DNA of 64,000 nt from Sphingobacterium sp. B16(2022) (GCF_012030425.1 NZ_JAAUVN010000003.1:744001-808000); one strand, 5' to 3'; numbered from the stretch's first letter, positions 36,892-45,104 are shown. Made by a program: numbers and translations. The notes: a model not told the origin generated them from the letters alone.

Positions 36892-37245
36892 TTATATTTT
36901 ATTTTTAATATTTTCTATTAATTTCAACAGCATTCTTCTTAGCTGAACATTTTCTTCTAAAGCTGAATCAATGACAGTTGTGTACCCTAATAATTTAGCT
37001 ATTTCAATTTGGGTTTCAATTTCACTCAATGAACCCAAAGCGATATATAAAAATTGGAGAAATTCTTTAGCAGATCTTCTCGCAGCTCCTTCTGCAATAT
37101 TACTTGGAACTGAAACGGCAGCCCTTCGAATTTGACTGGTCAAACCAAATTTTTCCATCTCAGGAAAATCACGAGATAAATCATATATACTTTTAACATA
37201 TAAAAGTGAACGTTGATATACAATTAAATCTTTATGACTTCTCAT
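36892..37245 (-). CDS. Four-helix-bundle (S23-like) protein
   Basis: A 117-residue all-helical protein of the S23/Avd-like family: DLIVYQRSLLYVKSIYDLSRDFP, then LTSQIRRAAVSVPSNIAEGAARRSAKEFLQFLYIALGSLSEIETQIEIA, the well-known core motif. Members are found in 23S rRNA intervening sequences, next to diversity-generating reverse transcriptases and scattered in surface polysaccharide loci; the molecular role of the last group is not known. The gene sits between rfbD and rfbA and is bracketed by repeat arrays in inverted orientation (36821-36890 and 37272-37345), as if inserted as a cassette. Confidence 0.88.
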   Translation of the reverse strand: MRSHKDLIVYQRSLLYVKSIYDLSRDFPEMEKFGLTSQIRRAAVSVPSNIAEGAARRSAKEFLQFLYIALGSLSEIETQIEIAKLLGYTTVIDSALEENVQLRRMLLKLIENIKNKI

Positions 37246-37271
37246 CTCTTATATTTTAGTGATTATATCTT

Positions 37272-37345
37272 TCGATTACTTCTTCACATCGTTACTTTCG
37301 TGACTTGATAATTCCGTTACTTCGTCACTAGTTCACTTTGTTACT
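37272..37345. repeat. GTRAC-type repeat array B, reverse
   Basis: Units here read as the complement of array A (GATTACTTC, GTTACTTTC, GTTACTTCG, GTCACTAGTTCAC, GTTACT). With array A they form inverted flanks around the four-helix-bundle gene; the array ends at the rfbD stop codon. Confidence 0.7.
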
Positions 37346-38219
37346 ATAACCCTTCGTTATCCAAACATCTCACTAGGCTATCTTTCCAAAATGGCACCTT
37401 CACTCCGAATGTTGCTTTGATTTTCGTTTTATCTAATAACGAATACTTTGGTCTTTTTGCAGGTGTTGGATATGCCGTTGTCGGTATCGCCTGTATCTCA
37501 CAGTTCAAACCTTTAATATCGCGAATAGCAACCGCAAAATCATACCAGCTAATTTCGCCTTCGTTGCTGTAGTGATAAACACCACCTTTCCATTTTCCTG
37601 AATTAACAATATCTACAATTGCCTGCGCTAAATCTTGCGCTGAGGTCGGAGAACCGATCTGATCGTTAATAACGGAAATGGAATCCCGTTCAGATAGCAG
37701 ACGCAACATGGTTTTTACAAAGTTTTTTCCAAAAATAGAATATACCCATGAAGTTCGAATGATAATCGCCTCGGGGTACCATTTCAGTATTGCTTGCTCA
37801 CCTTTTAACTTTGTTGCTCCGTAAATATTAATTGGACTGACTGGAGCATCTTCGGTCAATGCGACACTGCTACTTCCATCAAAGACATAATCGGTCGAAA
37901 TCGCAATCAATTTTGCGTTATGCAATCGACAATACAGCGCAATCTCTTCACTAGCCAAATGATTAACCTGTTCTGCCAGGTCAGCATCTGATTCGGCTTG
38001 ATCGACCGCAGTATATGCTCCGGCATGAATAATCAAATCGGGTTGATACATACTAAGAATATCCTGAATAATCGTAATGTGATCCAAAGGAAGCTGTTTC
38101 CGATCCAAGAAAAAACATTCTTTAGACACATCCTGATCCAGCAGAACTTTCAATTCTTGACCTAACTGCCCGGATGTTCCCGTAATAACAATACGCTGTT
38201 TTTGACTAACCGATTCCAT
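37344..38219 (-). CDS. rfbD: dTDP-4-dehydrorhamnose reductase
   Basis: An enzyme of 291 residues from the ATG at 38219, reducing the 4-keto group in the last step to dTDP-L-rhamnose. GTSGQLGQELKVLL begins 11 residues after this start, AGAYTAVDQAESD and STDYVFDG follow, and NIYGATKLKGE has the catalytic Tyr and Lys. An in-frame ATG at 38258 would add 13 residues buried in rfbC; the internal start gives a 14-bp overlap with rfbC and a normal N-terminus. Confidence 0.93.
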   Translation of the reverse strand: MESVSQKQRIVITGTSGQLGQELKVLLDQDVSKECFFLDRKQLPLDHITIIQDILSMYQPDLIIHAGAYTAVDQAESDADLAEQVNHLASEEIALYCRLHNAKLIAISTDYVFDGSSSVALTEDAPVSPINIYGATKLKGEQAILKWYPEAIIIRTSWVYSIFGKNFVKTMLRLLSERDSISVINDQIGSPTSAQDLAQAIVDIVNSGKWKGGVYHYSNEGEISWYDFAVAIRDIKGLNCEIQAIPTTAYPTPAKRPKYSLLDKTKIKATFGVKVPFWKDSLVRCLDNEGL

Positions 38220-38766
38220 TTTTTTCGTTAAATGCCATAAAAGACTGCGCTTCTTCATCTTTCACAGAAAGAATCATATCTTCCCGAGGGACCTGCCAAT
38301 CAATACCTAACGCTATATCTAACGGATGAACACCGTCTTCTGCTACTTTATGATAATGATTATCGCATTTGTAGAAAAAGACAGCATTTTCTGATAAGAC
38401 CGAAAATCCATGTAAAAATCCACGTGGAACATATAATTGTCTCTTATTTTCGGCAGATAACTCCACTGCTACATACTGACCATATGTTGCAGAACCTAGA
38501 CGTACATCGACAGCAACGTCCAACACTTTACCTTCCAAAACACGCACTAATTTTGCCTGCGCATATTCTCCGGCTTGCATATGCAAGCCACGTACAACAC
38601 CATACTGCGATTGGGATTGGTTATCTTGGACAAATGCTGGTTTCGACCCTACAATCTGTTCAAACTTCTGATCATTAAAGGCTTCAAAAAAGTAACCTCT
38701 TTCGTCTTCAAAGACTGTCGGTTCTAAAATAAAACAGCCTTTTAATTTTGTTTCGGTAAAATTCAT
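38206..38766 (-). CDS. rfbC: dTDP-4-dehydrorhamnose 3,5-epimerase
   Basis: A 186-residue cupin epimerase. FEDERGYFFEAFN, VQDNQSQSQYGVVRGLHMQ with the catalytic His of RGLH, KLVRVLEGKVLDVAVDVR and VPRGFLHGFSVLSE are all in place. It acts between RfbB and RfbD. It overlaps rfbD by 14 bp and is separated from rfbB by a repeat array. Confidence 0.95.
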   Translation of the reverse strand: MNFTETKLKGCFILEPTVFEDERGYFFEAFNDQKFEQIVGSKPAFVQDNQSQSQYGVVRGLHMQAGEYAQAKLVRVLEGKVLDVAVDVRLGSATYGQYVAVELSAENKRQLYVPRGFLHGFSVLSENAVFFYKCDNHYHKVAEDGVHPLDIALGIDWQVPREDMILSVKDEEAQSFMAFNEKNGIG

Positions 38767-38776
38767 GGTTTATTTT

Positions 38777-38888
38777 TTTAGTGACATAGTAACGATAGTG
38801 AACTAGTAACATCGCTATTTTTAGTGACCTAGTACTCGTCACTTCTTTACTTGTTACTCTGTTACTTGTTACTTGTTACTCGGTCACT
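38777..38888. repeat. GTRAC-type repeat array C, hairpin-forming
   Basis: The left half (GTGACATAGTAACGATAGTG...) is in forward orientation and the right half (CGTCACTTC, GTTACTCTG, GTTACTTGTTAC) in reverse, so the 112-bp rfbB-rfbC spacer can fold on itself. It could act as a transcript-shaping element inside the operon. Confidence 0.7.
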
Positions 38889-38890
38889 TC

Positions 38891-39943
38891 TTAATCCTTG
38901 TACTGCTTATCGTAATATTTTTGGTAATCTCCGGAAGTGACACTTGCTAGCCACTCCTCGTTGTTCAAGAACCAATCGATTGTTTTGGAAAGACCTTCTT
39001 CAAACGTTACAGAAGGATACCAACCGAGTTCCTTATTTATCTTGGAGGCATCAATAGCATAACGCAAATCATGCCCTGGACGGTCTTTAACGAAAGTAAT
39101 CAAGTGTTCTGCTGTACCAGCTGGACGACCTAATTTTTCATCTACCTGTTTACATAATTCTTTGACCAAATCAATATTCTGCCACTCGTTAAAGCCACCA
39201 ACATTATAAGAATCACCATTCTTACCTTCATGAAAGACAAGATCTATCGCTGTGGCATGATCAATTACAAATAACCAATCGCGGGTGTATTTTCCATCTC
39301 CGTAGATGGGTAGTGGCTGACCGTTCAAGATATTATGAATACATAATGGAATCAATTTCTCCGGGAAATGGTTAGGACCATAATTATTAGAACAATTGGT
39401 CAGTACGATAGGCAAACCATAAGTATCATGGTAAGCTCGAACAAAATGATCGGAACTCGCCTTCGATGCTGAATATGGAGAATGTGGATCATAAGCAGTC
39501 TCTTCAGTGAATAAACCTTCTGCTCCTAACGCACCAAATACCTCATCGGTAGAAACATGATGAAAACGCTTACCTGTAAAATCGTCTTTCCAGATCTGGC
39601 GTGCGGCATTCAATAAATTAACCGTTCCGATCACATTCGTCATCACAAATGCGGTAGGATCGGCAATGGAACGATCAACATGAGACTCTGCGGCTAAATG
39701 TATGACACCGTCGGGTTTATATTCTTCAAAAACACGGAACATATCCAAGGCATCGGTAATATCGGCCTTAACAAAGGTGTAATTCGGCTCCTCTTCGAGG
39801 TCTCGTAAATTTTCGAGATTACCAGCATACGTCAAAGCATCTAGATTGACAATATGGTAGTCAGGATATTTAGTAACAAAATTTCGTACTACATGAGAAC
39901 CTATAAAACCTGCTCCACCTGTAATTAGGATTGTTTTATTCAT
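38891..39943 (-). CDS. rfbB: dTDP-glucose 4,6-dehydratase
   Basis: A 350-residue SDR dehydratase. GGAGFIGSHVVRNFV (8-22), HLAAESHVDRSI, STDEVFGALG and the catalytic YSASKASSDHFVRAYH plus NCSNNYGPNHFPEKLIP are the RmlB set. It is the first gene of the rhamnose/nonulosonate operon, with a promoter candidate at 40006-40035 and a small hairpin in the leader (39978-39997). Confidence 0.96.
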   Translation of the reverse strand: MNKTILITGGAGFIGSHVVRNFVTKYPDYHIVNLDALTYAGNLENLRDLEEEPNYTFVKADITDALDMFRVFEEYKPDGVIHLAAESHVDRSIADPTAFVMTNVIGTVNLLNAARQIWKDDFTGKRFHHVSTDEVFGALGAEGLFTEETAYDPHSPYSASKASSDHFVRAYHDTYGLPIVLTNCSNNYGPNHFPEKLIPLCIHNILNGQPLPIYGDGKYTRDWLFVIDHATAIDLVFHEGKNGDSYNVGGFNEWQNIDLVKELCKQVDEKLGRPAGTAEHLITFVKDRPGHDLRYAIDASKINKELGWYPSVTFEEGLSKTIDWFLNNEEWLASVTSGDYQKYYDKQYKD

Positions 39944-39977
39944 AATATGAGCAAAATATTTCTTAACAGCTTAAAGC

Positions 39978-39997
39978 CCCTTAACGATAATTAAGGG
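39978..39997 (-). promoter_or_regulatory. Leader hairpin of rfbB
   Basis: CCCTTAA (39978-39984) pairs with TTAAGGG (39991-39997) across a 6-nt loop, between the presumed transcription start and the rfbB ATG. A role in leader stability is possible but not shown. Confidence 0.3.
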
Positions 39998-40005
39998 ATT
40001 AGCAT

Positions 40006-40035
40006 CAAAAGTAATAAGATTTTATGAACAATCAA
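40006..40035 (-). promoter_or_regulatory. Promoter candidate for the rfbB-led operon
   Basis: On the minus strand TTG (40035-40033) is followed after 19 nt by TACTTTTG (40013-40006), the same -7 octamer used at 11622. Transcription would start near 40000, leaving about 55 nt before the rfbB ATG. Confidence 0.65.
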
Positions 40036-40095
40036 TCACTACAAGCGAGCAAAACAAGCTAAAATGAGGTTTTCAGCTTATTCTTTGCCAAAAAT

Positions 40096-40575
40096 CTATT
40101 TTTCTACTTGCTCTTGGTATAGTCCAGATATCGGTACAGCAACTCGAAAAAGTTTCGTCTTGCCACCTTCAAAATGCAATTTCCCGGAAATAGTGGTAAG
40201 TACTCCAGTTAAATCTAATGTTGTCAAGTCTCTATTCAATACCTTATAACGGATAGATACCTCAGGATGTGTTAAACTATTGTATTGAAAAGGAAGTGAT
40301 AAAGACTGATCAAGCTGTATATTGACATCAGGGTGTTTTAAATTTACACTTTTTAGTGTAGCATGCTTTAATTTTTGATCACTGCTGCTGCCATGGATCA
40401 CAATTACACCGCTCTTCACACTACGATCGCCACTATACTGTCCCGCACGCTCTTGAAAAAGGTAACTGACCGATAATGTGCCATGAGCCGCTAATCGTTG
40501 CTTCGAATGCTGTGCTGTCCAAAAATAATAACTGCCAAATAAAAATAATACAATTAAAATAATTACAATAATCAT
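40096..40575 (-). CDS. Small membrane-anchored protein, unknown function
   Basis: A 159-residue protein with one N-terminal transmembrane helix (1-20) followed by a mostly beta domain containing a KSGVIVI strand and HPDVNIQLDQSLSLPF. I do not recognise a family. A distant relative of equal length and layout is encoded at 51773-52252; both have YY(F)W after the helix and an LDQ motif in the same place. It lies between rfbB and the border region, and its products probably face the periplasm. Confidence 0.7.
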   Translation of the reverse strand: MIIVIILIVLFLFGSYYFWTAQHSKQRLAAHGTLSVSYLFQERAGQYSGDRSVKSGVIVIHGSSSDQKLKHATLKSVNLKHPDVNIQLDQSLSLPFQYNSLTHPEVSIRYKVLNRDLTTLDLTGVLTTISGKLHFEGGKTKLFRVAVPISGLYQEQVEK

Positions 40576-41017
40576 TGTGGGTAAAGGTTAAGGGTTGTAA
40601 AATAAAAGAGCATTTATAATGATGAGTAACGTTGTGACCGGCAACTAGTGACTGTAGTAAAAAGTAACGTAGTGGCAATCTAACTTTCTAACCATCTCAA
40701 CTGATAAACAGTAACATTGTAATGCTCAAAATGGTTTTGCATATAGTAAACATGATTTGCATATATTAACGTAATGAAAAGCCACATCGTATGAATGTAA
40801 GCAGATTAATTAGATCTGTTTTGGATACACTCATAAAATTACGCATGCGCCATTTCGATAGCACAAATTTAGACCTAAAAAGTGAACTGTACTTTCTTTT
40901 AAAATTAAGTTTCGATGAAACTAGCAAGACCAAAATGCTTATAAACAAAAAAACGAGATAAATGCGGCCTTAATACTGTGATTACATTGGTTACTACAAC
41001 GATTACTCGCCTCCCGA
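40576..41017. other. Repeat-rich gap
   Basis: These 442 bases hold GTRAC-type array D (about 40621-40676, forward), a 27-base AT-rich tail (CAATCTAACTTTCTAACC, from 40678) that recurs after the array at 51727, and two copies of TTTGCATATA at 40736-40745 and 40756-40765 with a 20-base period. No gene is supported. Confidence 0.6.
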
Positions 41018-41398
41018 TAATCGGCCACATAAATGGCTGCAGACTCCCGAGTATCATCGGTATCTTTTTTAAAGGCCCAGCCTAAAAATACGATTTTCTT
41101 ACCATTGACCGTATTGTACATGGTCTTAATAATATGCTGTGCAAATCGTTCTTTCTGATGATCATTTAACAAAATGACCTGCTCCCAATAATCGGCCACA
41201 ACAGTTAAGTTGTAGGAACGGGCGATATAAACGAGATTTAAAATATATCTCTGAAAACAGAAACCACCAAAACCCCACAGATGCTTTCAGGAACTTAGAT
41301 CCAACCCGGGAGTCATAACCAATGGCACGCGACACTTCAGCAACATTGGAATCTGCCACTTCACATAATTCGAAAATTGCATTGATTGAATATAGCAT
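41018..41398 (-). pseudogene. Decayed fragment of UDP-glucose 6-dehydrogenase
   Basis: Two overlapping minus-strand frames match the middle of the intact ugd at 9646-11028: one has SINAIFELCEV, VSRAIGYDSRVGSKFLKASVGF, the other DYWEQVILLNDHQKERFAQHIIKTMYN, NGKKIVFLGWAFKKDTDDTRESAAIYVAD. The catalytic-cysteine motif between them is disrupted by a frameshift near 41270, and both ends of the gene are missing. It is a relic of a duplicated ugd, parallel to the second manC nearby. Confidence 0.9.
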
Positions 41399-41475
41399 AC
41401 AACGACATATAAGTCTTAACCAACAAAATATAAGGAAGTTAAAGCAGCTATATGGATGCCGAAATTATTTATTTA

Positions 41476-41510
41476 TTTGCTACAATTCAATACGAAGAGG
41501 AATAAATTTG
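41476..41510 (+). promoter_or_regulatory. Promoter candidate for the UDP-xylose synthase gene
   Basis: TTTG at 41476-41479 and TAAATTTG at 41503-41510 match the Bacteroidota consensus, but the spacer is 23 nt, longer than usual. The start would be near 41517, about 53 nt before the ATG at 41570. Confidence 0.45.
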
Positions 41511-41569
41511 TCAGACAACTGTGAGATCTATATCTTCGTAATGTTCAACTTTTTATAAAAAAGAGATCC

Positions 41570-42505
41570 ATGAAAAAAAAAATATTGATAACGGGTGGGG
41601 CAGGTTTTATCGGCTCGCACTTATGCAGAAGATTGCTCGACGCTGGAAACGAGGTGATTTCTTTGGATAATTATTTTACAGGATCGAAAGAAAATATAGC
41701 TCCACTATTATCAAACCCATACTTTGAAGCGATAAGGCATGATGTGACCATGCCTTATTTTATTGAAGTGGATGAAATTTATAATCTCGCTTGCCCTGCG
41801 TCGCCGATACATTACCAGTTTAATGCGATCAAAACAGTCAAAACTTCGGTGATGGGTGCGATCAATATGCTGGGATTGGCAAAACGGCTTAACGTAAAAA
41901 TTTTGCAGGCTTCTACAAGTGAGGTATATGGTGACCCGATCATCCATCCGCAAACGGAATCATACTGGGGTAATGTCAACCCCATCGGTATCCGATCTTG
42001 TTATGATGAAGGAAAAAGATGTGCAGAAACATTGTTTATGGACTATCACCGCATGAATGATGTTAAAATAAAGATCATTAGAATATTTAATACCTATGGA
42101 CCAAATATGCATCCGAATGACGGAAGGGTGGTATCGAACTTTATCACTCAGGCGCTAAATAATAAAGATATTACAATTGATGGTGACGGTTCGCAGACCC
42201 GAAGCTTCCAGTATGTAGATGATCTTATCGATGGTATGATTAAAATGATGGAAAGCCCTGTTGAAACGATAGGTCCCATTAATATGGGAAACCCCAATGA
42301 ATTCAGCATTCGTGAACTGGCAGAAAAGGTGATCACGCTGACAGGTTCCAAGTCTAAAATTATCTTTCAGCCTTTGCCTTCTGATGATCCTAAACAAAGG
42401 AAACCGGATATTGATCTGGCAAAAGCAAAATTAAACTGGGAACCTAAAATCCAACTGGAAGAAGGACTTATAAAGACCATTGCTTATTTTAAAAATCTGT
42501 CTTAA
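41570..42505 (+). CDS. UDP-glucuronate decarboxylase (UDP-xylose synthase)
   Basis: A 311-residue SDR enzyme converting UDP-glucuronate to UDP-xylose. GGAGFIGSHLCRRLL binds NAD; STSEVYGDPIIHPQTESYWGNVNPIG and CYDEGKRCAETL with the catalytic Tyr and Lys are diagnostic for UXS; RIFNTYGPNMHPNDGRVVSNF follows. It is the only plus-strand gene in this part and stands alone beside the ugd relic, whose product was its substrate; the intact ugd at 9646 can now supply it. Confidence 0.92.
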   Translation: MKKKILITGGAGFIGSHLCRRLLDAGNEVISLDNYFTGSKENIAPLLSNPYFEAIRHDVTMPYFIEVDEIYNLACPASPIHYQFNAIKTVKTSVMGAINMLGLAKRLNVKILQASTSEVYGDPIIHPQTESYWGNVNPIGIRSCYDEGKRCAETLFMDYHRMNDVKIKIIRIFNTYGPNMHPNDGRVVSNFITQALNNKDITIDGDGSQTRSFQYVDDLIDGMIKMMESPVETIGPINMGNPNEFSIRELAEKVITLTGSKSKIIFQPLPSDDPKQRKPDIDLAKAKLNWEPKIQLEEGLIKTIAYFKNLS

Positions 42506-42519
42506 ATATGATTGCACCA

Positions 42520-42745
42520 TTTTTCTTTTGAAATACCGGGCACCTTTTACATAAAAATTGATAACCTCTAAAACAGACCAATTCCCATCTTGATGTAAAG
42601 TCAGTTTAACAACAGAATGTTCATGGCTGCATTTAACCGCATTGATCAACAGATTTCGGAGTATTCGTTTCATAATATCCACGTCAAAAAAGATATCCGG
42701 TCCCTGTTGTAGTTACAGATCGAAATTGATATTTTTGATTTTTGC
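42520..42745 (-). pseudogene. Remnant of a sensor histidine kinase
   Basis: The minus strand reads DIFFDVDIMKRILRNLLINAVK, the N-box of a HATPase_c domain, then a strand like VVKLTLHQDGNWSVLEVIN. An in-frame stop (near 42717) breaks the upstream part, and no H-box or glycine-rich G-box is found downstream. The rest of the 428-base gap up to the second manC holds nothing I recognise. Confidence 0.65.
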
Positions 42746-42933
42746 AGACAGCTGATAATCAGCGATCCACAAAATCACTACAAGCATATATAGGTACTTT
42801 ATCGCTAAAAAAATGGGAATCCACATACAAGTAGAATTCCCATTAATGCATAAAATATAAAAAGCCGTATGTTTTTTAATAAAACGTAATCTTACAAAAA
42901 AACACGTAACGCTTTTCAGTTTGTTGTATATTT

Positions 42934-43932
42934 TTAATCGATCAGTTTGGACTGGTGTCGTTCCAGTGTATTGTATATTTTCTTAACATCCTGAGAACTT
43001 TCTTTTTGTAAGATCAGGAAGGCATCTTTTGTATAAACCAGGATCGTATTTCTTAAACCAACGAATGCACTGTAAACATCCGTTCCGATCACCATGTTTC
43101 CATTTTCATCCGTAGGATGACCAGTATGCTTCAGATAATCATACATCGACTCAAATGAACCCAGATCGGACCAGTTAAAATGTGTTGCAACAACGCGAAT
43201 TTTTTTGGATCGCTCCATCACAGCATAATCAATACTGATCGAGGGAATCTCTTTGGATAATGCCTCATCCAAAATACCATCTTTCTTATGTTGCCAAGCG
43301 GCCAAAGCGGTGGCATAAACACGTGGCTCAAACTGCTGTAGTTCCTGCAATAAGGTGTCTGCCCGAAAACAGAACATACCCGAGTTCCACAGGAAATTGC
43401 CTCTTTCAATAAAATCTTCCGCTGTTTCTTTATTCGGCTTCTCGCGAAATGAGAGTACCTGATCACCTTTATACTCAATATAACCATACCCGGTCTCCGG
43501 TTTGGTTGCCTGGATCCCAAAAGTAACAATATAGCCTTGATTTGCCTTTTCTATTCCTTCTTGAATGGCCTTATTATAACTTTCATCACCCACGATAACA
43601 TGATCTGAGGGCGTAACAACCAAAATATCATCAGCGTTCGCCGCAAATGCCGCAAATGCAATCGCCGCAGCTGTATTACGTGGAGTAGACTCCACGATGT
43701 CAATATACTCCACCCCGCTGCTCTCCATGACCTCGCGACTCAGTTGATTGTTATCTTTATTCCCCACAACAATAACCTGGTTGCATAAATCCCGATTACG
43801 ATTGACAGTCATCTCAAACAAAGATCCTTCTTTAAATAGAGAAAGATACTGCTTAGGAAAACTTTTACGAGACAGCGGCCATAAGCGGCTCCCCACTCCA
43901 CCCGATAAAATCACATGTACTATATTGCTCAT
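42934..43932 (-). CDS. manC: Mannose-1-phosphate guanylyltransferase (copy 2)
   Basis: A 332-residue paralogue of the enzyme at 8598-9608, alike over its whole length (roughly two thirds identical by eye). GGVGSRLWPLSRKSFPKQYL, ESTPRNTAAAIAFAAFA, TPSDHVI and GNFLWNSGMF are intact, so it should be active in making GDP-mannose. It stands near the ugd relic, suggesting that the ugd-manC pair was once present twice. Arrays of GTRAC-type repeats lie upstream. Confidence 0.92.
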   Translation of the reverse strand: MSNIVHVILSGGVGSRLWPLSRKSFPKQYLSLFKEGSLFEMTVNRNRDLCNQVIVVGNKDNNQLSREVMESSGVEYIDIVESTPRNTAAAIAFAAFAANADDILVVTPSDHVIVGDESYNKAIQEGIEKANQGYIVTFGIQATKPETGYGYIEYKGDQVLSFREKPNKETAEDFIERGNFLWNSGMFCFRADTLLQELQQFEPRVYATALAAWQHKKDGILDEALSKEIPSISIDYAVMERSKKIRVVATHFNWSDLGSFESMYDYLKHTGHPTDENGNMVIGTDVYSAFVGLRNTILVYTKDAFLILQKESSQDVKKIYNTLERHQSKLID

Positions 43933-43960
43933 TCTATTTTTTATATATCTTTTTTGTTAT

Positions 43961-44054
43961 TGGCGTAGTGACTAGTAAAGTAATACTTTCTTAGTAACGT
44001 AGTGACGATAGTGAACCCGTGACGAGTTATCTGCTACCTTCGTTACTCGATTAC
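43961..44054. repeat. GTRAC-type repeat array E
   Basis: Forward units (GTAGTGACTAGTAAAG, AGTAACGTAGTGACGATAGTG) fill the left side and reverse units (CTTCGTTACTCGATTAC) the right side, reaching the stop codon of the cytidylyltransferase-like gene. It can fold into a hairpin at the end of that gene. Confidence 0.7.
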
Positions 44055-44476
44055 CTGACTTTCTCCGCTTCCTTTGCCGCAACCTCTTTACGTAGGCCTG
44101 TACTTGAAAAACGATGGCTGCGTTTGTTGTAATAGATATCGATAGCTTCTTCAACACAATATTTCTTTCCTGTAAAATCCATATCGCGGTATTCTTCTCC
44201 AATGATCCTAACCTGAATAGGCAAGGCTTTAATCATATCGATCAAGTCCTGCTCTGTTTCGTAAGGAATAATCTCGTCCACATAACGGCAACCTTCTAAC
44301 TGAATATAACGCTCCACAACAGTTTGTGTCGGCGCTGATTTTTCAGGAGAAACTTCCGAAGGATCCGTATTGAGTCCAACAATGAGGTAATCGCAATTGC
44401 GACGTGCTTCTTCCAACATCATGATATGCCCGGCGTGTAATAAATCAAATACGCCAAATGTAATTCCTATCTTCAT
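44051..44476 (-). CDS. Cytidylyltransferase-like protein (TagD family), copy 1
   Basis: A 141-residue nucleotidyltransferase of the HxGH superfamily: ITFGVFDLLHAGHIMMLEEA carries HAGH (15-18), RYIQLEGCRYVDEIIPY follows, and HRFSSTGLRKE replaces the usual ISTT(K/T) loop. TagD/GCT enzymes form CDP-glycerol from CTP and glycerol-3-phosphate; related members activate other small phosphates. A second copy lies 126 bp upstream (44603-45049). Their shared changes from classic TagD make the exact substrate uncertain. Confidence 0.82.
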   Translation of the reverse strand: MKIGITFGVFDLLHAGHIMMLEEARRNCDYLIVGLNTDPSEVSPEKSAPTQTVVERYIQLEGCRYVDEIIPYETEQDLIDMIKALPIQVRIIGEEYRDMDFTGKKYCVEEAIDIYYNKRSHRFSSTGLRKEVAAKEAEKVR

Positions 44477-44497
44477 GTAATGTGTTCTTTCTTTTTT

Positions 44498-44605
44498 TAG
44501 TGATGTAGTAACTATAGTGAACTAGTGACGTGTTATGAGCTATCTGTTAATTCATTACCTTTGTTACTTCGTTACTCTGTTACTGCTTTACTCTTATACT
44601 TTCTA
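44498..44605. repeat. GTRAC-type repeat array F
   Basis: The spacer between the two cytidylyltransferase-like genes is almost wholly repeat: forward units (GTGATGTAGTAACTATAGTG, CTAGTGACG) then reverse units (CTTTGTTACTTCG, GTTACTCTGTTACTGC). It can fold into a hairpin after the upstream gene copy. Confidence 0.7.
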
Positions 44606-45049
44606 ACCTTTTTCCACCTCATGTTCGGCAACGATACGGCGCAGACCTGAACTTGAAAAACGATGATCGCGGCTGTTGAAATACAACTCGATACCAGACT
44701 CTTCACAATACTGGCGTCCCGTAAAATCACGCTCGCGATATTCATCACCAACAATACGCACATCGATCTTGAACGAACGCAACACGTCCTGCAGATCCTG
44801 TTCTGTCGCATAAGGTACAATCTGATCCACATATTTACAGCCTTTGAGCTGAATATAACGCTCCACAACAGTTTGTGTAGGTTTATTTTTCTCAGGTCGG
44901 TCCAAGGTTGGGTCAGTTTGTAGGCCACAAATTAAATAGTCACACTGACGTTTGGCATCTTCCAGCATCTTGATATGACCTGCATGCAACAGATCAAACG
45001 CACTGAAAGTAATGCCGATACGCATTTCTTTAGCAGGTATTGTAATCAT
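44603..45049 (-). CDS. Cytidylyltransferase-like protein (TagD family), copy 2
   Basis: A protein of 148 residues from the ATG at 45049, or 140 from 45025, which matches the start of its paralogue (MRIGITFSAFDLLHAGHIKM). Motifs are the same as in copy 1: HAGH, RYIQLKGCKYVDQIVPY, YRERDFTGRQYC and HRFSSSGLRR. A longer frame to 45130 would begin upstream of the -7 element at 45097-45104 and looks like a membrane helix artefact. The pair may be a recent duplication separated by repeats, or two enzymes with different substrates. Confidence 0.82.
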   Translation of the reverse strand: MITIPAKEMRIGITFSAFDLLHAGHIKMLEDAKRQCDYLICGLQTDPTLDRPEKNKPTQTVVERYIQLKGCKYVDQIVPYATEQDLQDVLRSFKIDVRIVGDEYRERDFTGRQYCEESGIELYFNSRDHRFSSSGLRRIVAEHEVEKG

Positions 45050-45096
45050 ATTTAAAATTATAATAACATGAATTAAGTACAGTTTTATTACTATCT

Positions 45097-45104
45097 CAAA
45101 GATA
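45097..45104 (-). promoter_or_regulatory. -7 promoter element of cytidylyltransferase copy 2
   Basis: On the minus strand TATCTTTG matches TAnnTTTG; a TTTG lies 16 nt further upstream (45124-45121), closer than the usual 19-21. Start would be near 45090. Confidence 0.4.

Noticed and set aside
36821..38888. CRISPR array suspected from regular short repeats
   Set aside because: Units are 8-10 bases, degenerate, present in both orientations and without unique spacers; no cas genes are near.
40766..40948. 60-codon minus-strand frame beside the ugd relic
   Set aside because: No recognisable feature, low-complexity basic sequence, no promoter or conserved context.
41711..42397. Minus-strand frames inside the UDP-xylose synthase gene
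   Set aside because: They lie fully inside a well-supported coding gene and have no family features.
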